Assembly (NCBI RefSeq): GCF_000202635.1
Contig: NC_015125.1
Location: 2,604,001 to 2,668,000 of the forward strand
DNA from: Microbacterium testaceum StLB037
GTDB taxonomy: Bacteria; Actinomycetota; Actinomycetes; Actinomycetales; Microbacteriaceae
DNA: 64,000 nt
Direction of reading: 5' to 3'
Part shown: in pieces, positions 1 to 7,753 of the stretch
How the letters are laid out: every line of letters starts with the position of its first letter
Position numbering within the stretch: position 1 is the first letter of the stretch
Made by a program: the position numbers and the translations under genes
The notes under the pieces: generated by a model
The model's database searches: none
Seen by the model: only the letters and a program-made list of their open reading frames with translations
Told to the model about the DNA's origin: nothing

Positions 1-762
1 TACGTCGATGCCGCCCGGTCGTACGGGTACGCCGAGCGCTTCCTCGGGTCGTGGCTCACCGCCCATCCCGAGCGCCGCGCGGCGCTGACGATCGGGTCGA
101 AGTGGGGCTACGAGTACGTCGGCGGATGGCGGATGGATGCCACGGTCCACGAGCGCAAAGAGCATTCCGCCGCGATGCTCGAGAAGCAGTGGCTCGAGAC
201 CCTCGCCGCGCTCGGCTCGGCACCCGACCTTTATCTCATCCATTCGGTGACGCCCGACAGCCCCGCGCTCGGGGACTCCGCCGTGCTCGGCCGACTCCGC
301 GAGATCGCCGCGGACGGGGTGCGCGTGGGGATCTCGACCAGCGGTCCCCGGCAGGGAGACGTCATCGATGAAGCGCGACAGCTGGCGGACAGTCCGTTCT
401 CGGTCGTGCAGGCCACGTGGAATCTGCGCGAGCAGGCGGCGGCGCCGGCGCTGGCCCGTGCCCATGCGGCGGGGTGGACGGTGGTGGTGAAGGAGGCCTT
501 GGCCGGGGGAGAGCTCGCCCGTCCCGAGCCCGACAGCCATCTTGCGGACTTCGCGGCGGGGCGCGACGGAGCGTCTCTGGCGCTCGGCGTCGCGAGAGCG
601 CAGCCGTGGGCCGACATCGTGCTCAGCGGGGCGGCGACGATCCCTCAGCTTCGTCGGGGCGCCGCGGCGACGGCGCGCGAGATCGACGCCGAGACACTCG
701 GACGGTGGGCGAGCGATCCCGAAGAGTACTGGCGACGGCGAGCGGCCCGTCCCTGGCGGTAG
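1..762 (+). CDS. Aldo/keto reductase, 5'-truncated by window edge
   Basis: The frame is open from base 1, so the N-terminus lies outside the window; 253 residues are visible. The fragment opens with YVDAARSYG, matching the D-x-A-x-x-Y-G segment of NAD(P)H-dependent aldo/keto reductases that carries the catalytic Asp and Tyr. The strand IGSKWGY supplies the expected Lys, and LYLIHSV supplies the His, so the full catalytic tetrad is present. Members of this family reduce aldehydes and ketones in the cytosol on a TIM-barrel fold. The substrate cannot be read from sequence. The gene ends just before a convergent gene and no operon partner is visible. Confidence 0.85.
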   Translation, partial: YVDAARSYGYAERFLGSWLTAHPERRAALTIGSKWGYEYVGGWRMDATVHERKEHSAAMLEKQWLETLAALGSAPDLYLIHSVTPDSPALGDSAVLGRLREIAADGVRVGISTSGPRQGDVIDEARQLADSPFSVVQATWNLREQAAAPALARAHAAGWTVVVKEALAGGELARPEPDSHLADFAAGRDGASLALGVARAQPWADIVLSGAATIPQLRRGAAATAREIDAETLGRWASDPEEYWRRRAARPWR

Positions 763-778
763 TCCCCGGGACAGCGGG

Positions 779-1786
779 TCACCCCTCGGCGGCCCGGCGG
801 GCCTCGACGCCCCACAGCGTGTAGTCGGTCACCGACCCGGCGGGAAGACCGAGGTCGCTGCTGTCGTCGCGAAGCGTCGATTCGACGCCCAGGATCCGCC
901 CGGTCTCCGTCGAGACGAGCAGGGTCATGTCGGTGCCGGGGAGACCCGAGGGGACTCCGCCGATCCCGATCGTGGGGCGGCCCAGTCGGTCGGTGGTCTC
1001 GCCGAGGACACGCGCGTCCGGGGTGGACGCTACCACCGCGAGGAGGGCGGATTCGTGCGCGTCGGTCAGGGTCCATTCGCCGAGCAGGGTTCGGATGCCG
1101 ACGATCGCATCGCCCGCGCTCAGCGTGTCGCCCGCGCCGGTCGACGTCCGCAGGACGGCGTCGAGGGCATCGGCCGTCGCCGGCGGTGCCTCGCGGACGG
1201 TCGGTGCGAACTGCCCGCGGACGAAGGACAGATCGCCCACGACGGTCCCCGGCGCCGGATCGTCGGCGGGCACCGTGTCGCCGGCCGCATCGGTCGCCTC
1301 GGCCACGGTCGTGACGATCGACCCCGACAGGTCGGCGTTCCACCGCAGGTCGACCCATTCGCGCCGGAACACCGTCGCCGCGGGGTCGCCCACGGTCACG
1401 CTGAAGTACCAGCCGAGCGAGAGGGATCGCCGCTCGGGGGCCTGCGGCCCTCGATCCGCGGCCAGGCGTGCCTGCGCGGCGCCCAGGACGTCGGGGGCGT
1501 CGGCGGCGATCGAGGTATAGGTCAGCGGAGCGGGCGTCAGCGCGGCGGCGGGGGGCGCGGGGAAGCCCCACACCCCGACAGTGATGGCGAGGATCGCCGC
1601 GACGCTTGCGGCGACCGCACCGAGGAGGACGGCGCGCCGAGACCGCCGACGGCGAGGGATCCCCGCGGGCGAGGCGGCGAGGATCTCGCGCAGGCGCCGC
1701 TCAGCGGCGAGCGGGAGCGGGGCATCGGGGGGCGTCCGAGCCGGGTCCCACGAGCGCAGGACGCGGCCGAGGTCGTCATCGGTCAT
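779..1786 (-). CDS. Membrane-anchored ECF partner protein (CU044_5270-like)
   Basis: 335 residues from an ATG that overlaps the 3' end of the upstream sigma gene by 11 bases, so the two are probably translationally coupled. The N-terminus is cytoplasmic, followed by an arginine cluster (RRRRSRR, about 45-51), one membrane segment (about 52-74) and a long extracytoplasmic domain of about 260 residues. Single-span proteins of this layout commonly follow ECF sigma genes in actinobacteria and are annotated as CU044_5270-type. A role as anti-sigma factor or signal sensor is inferred from position and topology only; no zinc-binding anti-sigma motif is visible. A longer in-frame start exists upstream, but the sigma overlap favours this one. 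Confidence 0.65.
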   Translation of the reverse strand: MTDDDLGRVLRSWDPARTPPDAPLPLAAERRLREILAASPAGIPRRRRSRRAVLLGAVAASVAAILAITVGVWGFPAPPAAALTPAPLTYTSIAADAPDVLGAAQARLAADRGPQAPERRSLSLGWYFSVTVGDPAATVFRREWVDLRWNADLSGSIVTTVAEATDAAGDTVPADDPAPGTVVGDLSFVRGQFAPTVREAPPATADALDAVLRTSTGAGDTLSAGDAIVGIRTLLGEWTLTDAHESALLAVVASTPDARVLGETTDRLGRPTIGIGGVPSGLPGTDMTLLVSTETGRILGVESTLRDDSSDLGLPAGSVTDYTLWGVEARRAAEG

Positions 1787-2297
1787 CGCGCACCTCCTCG
1801 CGACGCTCGGCGGCGGCCGATGTCTCGACGAGGAGAGGCTTGAGCCGGGCGCGCGCACGATTGAGTCGCGTCCACACCGCCCCGGGCTTCAGGTCCAGGA
1901 CGACCGCCACCTCGGCGGCGGGGAGCTCCTCCCAGTAGGTGAGCCAGAGGATCTCCCGCTCGCGCTCGGGGAGCGCACGCACGGCGTCCAGGAGGCGCGC
2001 GGTGAGATCGGACCCGGCCTCGACCGAGAGGGTCCGCACGTGGTCTTCGATGTGCGCCCACAGTGCCCCCTCCCTCTCTCTGCGGCGGTACTCGTTGCCG
2101 ATGAGGTTCCGCGCGGTGCGGTAGAGCCAGGCGAGCCCGAACGGGTGATCCGGAGTGCGCTTGCGCCACGCGATCTCGAAGCAGTCCATCGTCAGGTCGT
2201 CGGCGGCCTGAGGATCTGAGACACGGCGTTCGATGAATCGCCGAACGGCGGTGTAATGCTCCCGGAAGAGCATCACGAACTCCGACTCGTCGTCCAC
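1776..2297 (-). CDS. ECF-type RNA polymerase sigma factor
   Basis: 173 residues from a GTG preceded by GGAG at suitable spacing; an upstream ATG in frame would add a poorly structured arginine-rich tail. Region 2 is visible as a helical block with DLTMDCFEIAW followed by LAWLYRTARNLIGNEYRRR. Region 4 begins ALPEREREILWLTYWEE and ends in a helix-turn-helix with GAVWTRLNRARARL. The length and two-domain layout are standard for extracytoplasmic-function sigma factors, which direct RNA polymerase to stress promoters. It overlaps the membrane partner gene downstream. An 8-bp inverted repeat lies 48-97 bases upstream of the start and may be the autoregulated promoter region. Confidence 0.85.
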   Translation of the reverse strand: MDDESEFVMLFREHYTAVRRFIERRVSDPQAADDLTMDCFEIAWRKRTPDHPFGLAWLYRTARNLIGNEYRRREREGALWAHIEDHVRTLSVEAGSDLTARLLDAVRALPEREREILWLTYWEELPAAEVAVVLDLKPGAVWTRLNRARARLKPLLVETSAAAERREEVRDDR

Positions 2298-2344
2298 GCG
2301 CGCTTGTCTCCGTGCTCTCCTGTGCTGTGTTCGGCCCCGCCGAA

Positions 2345-2393
2345 TCCTTACACCGGGAAGCGACGGAAAGAAATTCTCCGGGTCCTGTAAGGA
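2345..2393. promoter_or_regulatory. Inverted repeat upstream of the ECF sigma gene
   Basis: TCCTTACA (2345-2352) and TGTAAGGA (2386-2393) are perfect 8-bp inverted arms with a 33-base AT-richer spacer, in a region that should contain the promoter of the leftward sigma gene. The function is inferred: a promoter/operator element or two half-sites of an ECF promoter. Confidence 0.4.
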
Positions 2394-2539
2394 ATCGCGC
2401 GTGCCCGACACTGCACCTGCGGGGGTGGGTGTCGGCTCCGGCTTCGAGACGACACCCGCACGCCCGCCTCACGAATTGTTCGGGCTGAACGAGAGGTGGG
2501 CGAGGGGTTGTGCCGCTGGGGGCGGTGCAACCCCTCGGA

Positions 2540-2932
2540 TCATTCGGGGTCGACGAGGAGATTGGTGATGCGCGCCGTCGCGATCAGGCGATCGTCGTCG
2601 TCGGTGACGCGGATGTCGTAGGTCGCCATGCGGCGACCGCGGTGCGCGGGGGTGGCGACCGCGTGGATGCGACCGTCGCGCGCGCCGCGGTGGTGCGTGA
2701 TGTTGAGGTCCACTCCGACGCAGACCTTCCCGTAGCCGGAGGCGTGGATCATCGCGGCCCACGACCCCACGGCCTCGGCGAGAGCGGCCGTCGCCCCGCC
2801 GTGCAGCCGGCCCAGCGACTGCGTGTTGCCGACGACGGGGAGGGATGCCACGACCCTCTCGGCGGACTGCTCCGTCACGGTGATGCCCAGCCGCTCGTCG
2901 AGGGCACCGGGCACGATGGTCCAGGTCGTCAT
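2540..2932 (-). CDS. PaaI-type hotdog-fold thioesterase
   Basis: 130 residues, the normal size of a single hotdog-domain acyl-CoA thioesterase. The segment SLGRLHGGATAALAEAVGSW carries the HGG turn and the helix with the acidic catalytic residue typical of PaaI/YbdB-like enzymes, which hydrolyse aryl- or acyl-CoA thioesters in the cytosol. It is divergent from an MHS-type transporter gene, and the shared 120-base intergenic region contains a TetR-like palindrome. The three genes (thioesterase, transporter, TetR) may form a small organic-acid uptake and CoA-thioester module. The substrate is unknown. Confidence 0.8.
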   Translation of the reverse strand: MTTWTIVPGALDERLGITVTEQSAERVVASLPVVGNTQSLGRLHGGATAALAEAVGSWAAMIHASGYGKVCVGVDLNITHHRGARDGRIHAVATPAHRGRRMATYDIRVTDDDDRLIATARITNLLVDPE

Positions 2933-2979
2933 CGGGTCTCCTTCCGGGGGCGCACTTGTCGAGGACGCGCTGCTCTGAC

Positions 2980-3009
2980 ACTATTACTGAACGCTCGGTT
3001 GGTAATAGT
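2980..3009. promoter_or_regulatory. Candidate TetR operator between thioesterase and MFS genes
   Basis: ACTATTAC (2980-2987) and GTAATAGT (3002-3009) are perfect inverted arms around a 14-base centre; the full 30-base element is symmetric at 11 of 15 positions per arm. It ends 44 bases before the MFS start. The TetR regulator encoded just beyond the transporter is the obvious candidate ligand; this is inference. Confidence 0.5.
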
Positions 3010-3052
3010 TTCACCGGGTGTTCTCCCTGCCCCACGGAACGACGGAGTTCTC

Positions 3053-4372
3053 ATGGCCACCCAGACCTCGGCATCCCCCTCCTCGACCGGGTTGAAACGA
3101 GAGGAGCGGCGCGTCCTCGCCGGAACCCTCGTCGGCACCTCGATCGAGTGGTACGACTTCTTCATCTACGCGCAGGCGGCCGGACTCGTCCTCGCGCCCC
3201 TGTTCCTCGCCCCGCTGTCCGAGTCCGACCCGTCGATCGCACAGGTGCTGTCGTGGGCGACGATCGGCATCTCGTTCCTCTTCCGCCCCCTGGGCGCCGT
3301 CGTCGCCGGGTATCTCGGCGACCGGCTGGGACGCAAGAAGATGCTCGTGCTCACGCTCATCATGATGGGCGTCTCGACCGCCCTCATCGGCCTGCTGCCG
3401 ACCTATGCCGCGATCGGCGTCGCCGCCCCCATCCTGCTGATCCTGCTGCGCGTGCTGCAGGGCTTCTCGGCCGGTGGCGAGTGGGGCGGAGCCGCCCTGC
3501 TGTCGGTCGAGCATGCGCCGGTGGGTCGCCGCGGCTACTTCGGCGCGTTCCCGCAGATCGGCGTGCCCGTCGGCATGATCCTCGCCACGGCCACGCTCTG
3601 GATCCTCACCTCGTCGATGTCGTCGGAGGCCTTCCTCGAGTGGGGCTGGCGCGTGCCGTTCCTGTTCTCGATCGTGCTCATCATCGTGGGCTACATCATC
3701 CGTCGCGCCGTGGAGGAGAGCCCGGTCTTCGAGGACCTCGTCCGTCGCCGCAAGGAGTCCTCGGCTCCGCTCGGCCAGCTCTTCCGCAAGAACTGGCGTC
3801 AGGTCGCGCTCACCGCGTTCGTCTTCATCGGGAACAACGCCGCCGGCTACCTGCTCATCGCCTTCTTCTCGACGTACTCCGTCGCGGTGCTGGGTCTCGA
3901 GCGACCGACCGTGCTGCTCGCCACGACGCTGGCATCCTTCGGCTGGCTCGGCTTCACCCTCTGGGGCGGATGGCTGTCGGACCGCCTCGGCCGCGTGCGC
4001 ACCTTCCAGCTGGGATACCTGCTGCTCGCGATCTGGGCCGTGCCGATGTGGTTCCTCATCGACACCGGGAACATCGTCTGGTACTTCGTGGCGCTGTTCG
4101 TGATGACGCTCGGCCTCGGCCTGTCGTACGGGCCGCAGGCCGCGCTGTACGCCGAGATGTTCCCGGCCAACGTCCGCTACTCGGGCGTCTCGATCGGCTA
4201 CGCCCTCGGCGCGATCATGGGCGGGGCCTTCGCCCCGATGATCGCCGAGGCGCTGCTGCGCTCGACCGGCGTCTCGTGGGCGATCGGCGTGTACATCGCC
4301 GTGGCGGCGCTCGTGTCGCTCGCCGCGGTGTCGATGATCAAGGAGACGAAGGGCGTCGACCTGCGGGCGTGA
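3053..4372 (+). CDS. MFS transporter, metabolite:H+ symporter (MHS) type
   Basis: 439 residues from an ATG preceded by ACGGAG; the frame is open further upstream but only this start gives the conserved beginning. The motif GTSIEWYDFFIYAQAAG in the first helix is characteristic of the metabolite:H+ symporter branch (ShiA/ProP/KgtP-like). GYLGDRLGRKKMLV is the MFS loop 2-3 signature and LSDRLGRVR its repeat in the second half. Twelve hydrophobic segments can be traced. The family imports organic acids or osmolytes by proton symport. It is followed by a strong hairpin terminator, and the convergent TetR gene and upstream palindrome suggest local repression. The substrate is not determinable. Confidence 0.88.
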   Translation: MATQTSASPSSTGLKREERRVLAGTLVGTSIEWYDFFIYAQAAGLVLAPLFLAPLSESDPSIAQVLSWATIGISFLFRPLGAVVAGYLGDRLGRKKMLVLTLIMMGVSTALIGLLPTYAAIGVAAPILLILLRVLQGFSAGGEWGGAALLSVEHAPVGRRGYFGAFPQIGVPVGMILATATLWILTSSMSSEAFLEWGWRVPFLFSIVLIIVGYIIRRAVEESPVFEDLVRRRKESSAPLGQLFRKNWRQVALTAFVFIGNNAAGYLLIAFFSTYSVAVLGLERPTVLLATTLASFGWLGFTLWGGWLSDRLGRVRTFQLGYLLLAIWAVPMWFLIDTGNIVWYFVALFVMTLGLGLSYGPQAALYAEMFPANVRYSGVSIGYALGAIMGGAFAPMIAEALLRSTGVSWAIGVYIAVAALVSLAAVSMIKETKGVDLRA

Positions 4373-4388
4373 TCCCGGATGCCGAGGA

Positions 4389-4416
4389 GGGGACCCTGCG
4401 CACGGCGCGGGTCCCC
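4389..4416 (+). terminator. Rho-independent-type terminator after the MFS gene
   Basis: GGGGACCC (4389-4396) pairs with GGGTCCCC (4409-4416) around a short GC-rich loop and is followed by TTCTTC, 17 bases after the transporter stop codon. Confidence 0.7.
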
Positions 4417-4429
4417 TTCTTCGTGCGCC

Positions 4430-4506
4430 GAGATCACACGATCGGCCCGAGATCACGCGTCGGAGAGTGGTCCGGTGCTGTGATCTCGGCCGGATCGTGT
4501 GATTTC
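4430..4506. repeat. Intergenic long inverted repeat, GATCACACGATC family
   Basis: Arms 4430-4456 and 4480-4506 match at 24 of 27 positions and contain GAGATCACACGATC and its complement, with a second GAGATCAC inside each arm. It lies between convergent genes (MFS and TetR). Related elements occur at 44766-44843, 51166-51246 and 56957-57033, so this is a dispersed element rather than a simple terminator. Confidence 0.7.
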
Positions 4507-4549
4507 GCGCGGCGGGCCGGCGCGGACGCGGCCCGCGGAGGGTGGCGCG

Positions 4550-5170
4550 TCAGGCGGTGCGGAGGCCGTCGAGCGCGATGCGCACGATGTCGTGACCGAG
4601 GCGGTCGCCGTCGACGCTGCCACCGGGGCGGTACCACTCGACGACCGAGTTGATCATGCCGAAGAGCAGGCGCGCGGCGACCGCGGCGTCGACGTCGTCA
4701 CGCACCCCTCCCTCGGCCTGGGCCGCGGCGACGAGGGCGGTGACGCGGTGGTCGAACACGCGGCGACGCTCGAGAGCGGCCTGCTCGACCGCGCTGTTCC
4801 CGCGCACGCGCAGAAGGAGCGTGACGGCGGGGAGCTGCGCGACGAGCACGTCGGTCGCCCCGGTGAGCACGAAGCGCAGACGATCGGATGCCGCGCCCTC
4901 GCGGGCTCCGGGCTGGTCGAGGACGGCCTCGAGGCCGCCCAGCGCCGCTTCGAGCGCCACCGCGAGCAGCTCCTCTTTCGAGGCGAAGTGGTGGTACAAC
5001 GCCGACTTGGTCAGTCCCAGGCGACGGGCCAGGTCGGCGACGCTCGTGGCGTCGTACCCCTGTTCGTTGAACAGCTGGACCGCCACCGCGAGCAGGCCGT
5101 CACGGTCGTAACCGGGGCGGCCGCGGCGTGCGGGCGCCGACGCGCTCGTCGAAGGATCGGCAGTGGTCAC
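4550..5170 (-). CDS. TetR-family transcriptional regulator
   Basis: 206 residues from GTG. After a short disordered tail with ARRGRPGYDRD, the N-terminal DNA-binding domain runs from about residue 18 to 70, with VADLARRLGLTKSALYHHF as helix-turn-helix and the FASKEELL continuation typical of TetR proteins. The rest is the helical ligand-binding domain. It is convergent with the MHS transporter and is the likely owner of the palindrome at 2980-3009, linking it to the transporter and thioesterase. The ligand could be the imported acid or its CoA ester. Target and ligand are inferred from context only. Confidence 0.88.
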   Translation of the reverse strand: MTTADPSTSASAPARRGRPGYDRDGLLAVAVQLFNEQGYDATSVADLARRLGLTKSALYHHFASKEELLAVALEAALGGLEAVLDQPGAREGAASDRLRFVLTGATDVLVAQLPAVTLLLRVRGNSAVEQAALERRRVFDHRVTALVAAAQAEGGVRDDVDAAVAARLLFGMINSVVEWYRPGGSVDGDRLGHDIVRIALDGLRTA

Positions 5171-5206
5171 GCACTCAGTGTGGCACTCCGACGACGACTC
5201 CCGGCG

Positions 5207-6049
5207 TCAGCGTGAATCCCGCCACGAATGCTGCGGGTCGTAGCCGAGCAGACGGCGCGCCTTGTCGATCGACAGCAGCGTCGTGTTGTCGCCCAGGTCG
5301 CCGCGCGTCTCGACGCCGGGGAACACCTCGGCCACGAGCTCGGCGTTGGGGCGGGTCATCACGGTGTCGGCCGCGGCGATGATGAACTGGTCGAAACCGG
5401 CCGGGGCGTTCTGAAGGGCGCGCTCGACGGCTTGCGCGCCGTCGCGCGCGTCGATGTAGCCCCACAGGTTCCACTTGCGCGTGCGCGCATCGGCGTCGAA
5501 CGGGAACTCCGCGTAGTCGTCGGGGACCATGACGTTGGAGAAGCGCAGGGCCGTGATCGACAGCTCGGGGTTCCAGCGCACCAGCTCGACGGCCAGACGC
5601 TCCTCAAGCGTCTTCACCAGCGAGTACACCGACTCGGGCCGCGGCGCGTACTGCTCGTCGACGGGGATGTACGGCGGCGGCACGTCGAACGGCAGGCCCA
5701 GGACCGTCTCGCTCGACGCGTAGACGATCTTCTCGATGCCGAGACGCACGGCGGCCCAGAAGACGTTGAACGTGCTCGTCATGTTGTTGTGGAACGTGGC
5801 GACGTCGGATCGGATGCCGGGGGCCGGGATCGCGCCGAGGTGCACGAGCGCATCGACGCCGTCGTGCTGGTCGTTCACTCCCGCGAGGGCGTCGATCACC
5901 TGGCCGTAGTCGGTGAGGTCGACCTGCACGAAGCCGGGCCCGCGCTCACCGCGGAGGTCGAGGCCGATCACCTCGTGCCCGGCGGCGCGGAGTTCGCGGG
6001 CGACGACGGTGCCGAGCTTGCCGGATGAGCCGGTGAGGGCGATGCGCAT
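5207..6049 (-). CDS. NAD-dependent epimerase/dehydratase-family protein
   Basis: 280 residues from ATG, with AAGGAG five bases upstream deciding the start over a longer open frame. The N-terminal GSSGKLG is the glycine-rich nucleotide-binding loop of extended short-chain dehydrogenases, and YSLVK gives the catalytic Tyr-x-x-x-Lys pair. ASSETVLG matches the catalytic Ser/Thr strand. Extended SDRs act on nucleotide sugars or uronates in the cytosol. The length and the PPYIPVDEQY segment resemble uronate-dehydrogenase-like or sugar epimerase-like members, but I cannot assign a substrate. It stands alone between a TetR gene and a sigma factor gene. Confidence 0.8.
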   Translation of the reverse strand: MRIALTGSSGKLGTVVARELRAAGHEVIGLDLRGERGPGFVQVDLTDYGQVIDALAGVNDQHDGVDALVHLGAIPAPGIRSDVATFHNNMTSTFNVFWAAVRLGIEKIVYASSETVLGLPFDVPPPYIPVDEQYAPRPESVYSLVKTLEERLAVELVRWNPELSITALRFSNVMVPDDYAEFPFDADARTRKWNLWGYIDARDGAQAVERALQNAPAGFDQFIIAAADTVMTRPNAELVAEVFPGVETRGDLGDNTTLLSIDKARRLLGYDPQHSWRDSR

Positions 6050-6254
6050 GGGACTCCTTGATGTCGAAGGGGACGTCTTCGACGCTACCGCCGACCTCGG
6101 ACATCGGGGGCGTCCGCGGAAAGCGGAAATTGTGCACAGGTGTCCGCCCCGCGTCAACCTCCGGGGCCGGTTTTCGTCCGGGGTGTTTCGCTATGTGGAC
6201 GGACCCGACTCGCCAGCACCCCGGGGCCGCACGCCACACCCCGACAGGAACCCG

Positions 6255-6797
6255 ATGCCCTCTTTGTCCACCGCCACCGACGCGTTCCTCGCGTCACGGG
6301 CGGCCGACGGCGACCAGCTCGCCTTCGGTGTGCTGGTGCGGCGGCACGCGCCGTTCCTCGTGGCCTTCGCCACTCGGCTGACGGGCTCGCGCGCCGACGC
6401 CGACGACTGCGTGCAGGAGGCGCTGATCACGGCGTGGCGGCGCCTGCCCGATCTGACCGACCCCGAGAAGGTGCGCAGCTGGCTGACGACGATCGTGTCG
6501 CGCAAAGCCACCGACCGTCTGCGCGCGCGGAAGCTCTCGGACCAGATCGACGAGCAGATGGTTTCCGCGAAAGACGACCCGGAGCGCTCTGTTGTGGCAT
6601 CGTCGCAGATGGACGCGCTCAAGAAGGTGCTGTCCGAGCTGTCCGAAGAGCTGCGCGTGGTGTGGGTGCTGCGCGAGGTCGGCGGTCACAGCTACGACGA
6701 GATCGCCGTCGAGGTCGGCGAGACGGCGGCGACGGTCCGCGGCCGCTTGGCGCGAGCGCGCAAGATCGTGCTGGAACGTATGCAGGAGTGGAGGTGA
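6255..6797 (+). CDS. ECF-type RNA polymerase sigma factor
   Basis: 180 residues from the ATG preceded by CAGGAA. Region 2 contains DADDCVQEALITAWRRLPDL and the recognition helix around LTTIVSRKATDRLR. Region 4 contains VWVLREVGGHSYDEIAVEVG followed by TVRGRLARARKIVLERMQEW. The acidic DADDCVQE segment is the core-binding hallmark. It is followed after four bases by a gene with a coupled start, in the position where an anti-sigma gene usually sits. Proteins of this type control envelope or oxidative stress regulons; the inducing signal here is unknown. Confidence 0.87.
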   Translation: MPSLSTATDAFLASRAADGDQLAFGVLVRRHAPFLVAFATRLTGSRADADDCVQEALITAWRRLPDLTDPEKVRSWLTTIVSRKATDRLRARKLSDQIDEQMVSAKDDPERSVVASSQMDALKKVLSELSEELRVVWVLREVGGHSYDEIAVEVGETAATVRGRLARARKIVLERMQEWR

Positions 6798-6801
6798 CGG
6801 G

Positions 6802-7365
6802 ATGAGCGACGACATCGGGGCATCGGGCTATTCTCTCGAGGACCTCTCCGCCTACCTCGATCGGGGGCGCGTTCCGCGCATCGCCGCGATCGAGCGCAAT
6901 GCGGAATGCCAGGCCGTCCTGGCATCCATGGAACGAATGGGACGACTCTCCCGCGAGATCGTCGAAGAGCAGGCCGCCGAGCCCCTGGCGGAATCCTGGT
7001 ACGACTCGATCATGCGCGAGGTCATGCGCGAGTTCCGGGCCGGACGCGACATCCCCCTGGTGCGCGGCGCCGACGGCGTCGAGATCGTGGTCACCGAGGG
7101 AGCTCTCTACGAACTCATCCGTGCCGTCGGTGACGGCGTCGACGGTGTCCTGGTGGGCCGCGTCCGCCTTCACCAGCCCGAGCCCGACGCGCCGCTCGAC
7201 GTCCGTGTCTCGGTCAGCGTCCGCTTCGGCCGCGCCATGACCCCGGCCGTCGATGAGATGCGCGAGGGAATCCGCGAGGCCATCGAACGCCACGGCGACC
7301 TGCGGGTGGGGAAAGTGGACGTCACCGTGGGCGACGTCCACTTCGACGGAGAGGAAGACGAATGA
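6802..7365 (+). CDS. Asp23/Gls24-like protein coupled to a sigma factor
   Basis: 187 residues; the ATG sits four bases after the sigma stop and follows GGAGGTGACGG. The N-terminal 60 residues (LEDLSAYLDRGRVPRIAAIE, then a lone Cys) resemble the helical part of a small anti-sigma domain without its zinc ligands. The C-terminal half, with VDEMREGIREAIERHGDLRV followed by KVDVTVGDVHF, resembles the Asp23/Gls24 envelope-stress fold. A role in binding or modulating the upstream sigma factor is inference from gene order. No membrane segment is visible. Confidence 0.6.
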   Translation: MSDDIGASGYSLEDLSAYLDRGRVPRIAAIERNAECQAVLASMERMGRLSREIVEEQAAEPLAESWYDSIMREVMREFRAGRDIPLVRGADGVEIVVTEGALYELIRAVGDGVDGVLVGRVRLHQPEPDAPLDVRVSVSVRFGRAMTPAVDEMREGIREAIERHGDLRVGKVDVTVGDVHFDGEEDE

Positions 7366-7682
7366 CCGACATCACCGCCGCCGCCCTCGCGCCGCGCATC
7401 GATCTCGCCGTGACGGCCACCGAGGGCGTGCGCGAGATGTACTCCGCCCGTCCGGTCGTCGCTCGCGCGCTCGAGCACGTCGTCGACGTCGAAGGCTCCC
7501 TCGCCGCGGTCGACGACGCCGACGGTGCACGTTCGATCACGGTCTGCATCGGGGTCTCGACCCAGGACGATTCCGTCGCCGTCGCCTCCGCGGTGGCGGC
7601 CGCGGTGCGCGGTACCGACGAGACGGCCCTTCCGGCGACGGTCCGGGTCCGCGTGGCGCGTCTGGTGGCTCCCGCTTCCTGA
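7362..7682 (+). CDS. Small hypothetical protein in the sigma/Asp23 operon
   Basis: 106 residues; the ATG overlaps the preceding stop (ATGA), so it is coupled to the Asp23-like gene and is the third gene of the sigma operon. The sequence is acidic and alanine/valine rich with regular beta-strand-like stretches (SITVCIGVSTQ, ATVRVRVARLV). That pattern resembles the strand-rich half of Asp23-like proteins, so it could be a second, shorter relative. I do not recognise a defined family. No signal peptide or membrane helix is evident. Confidence 0.6.
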   Translation: MTDITAAALAPRIDLAVTATEGVREMYSARPVVARALEHVVDVEGSLAAVDDADGARSITVCIGVSTQDDSVAVASAVAAAVRGTDETALPATVRVRVARLVAPAS

Positions 7683-7753
7683 ACATCTTCTCGGCCTCGA
7701 CGTCGGGCGGGCGCAATACGCTGGAAGGACCGCTCCCACACCCCGGAGGCCGA

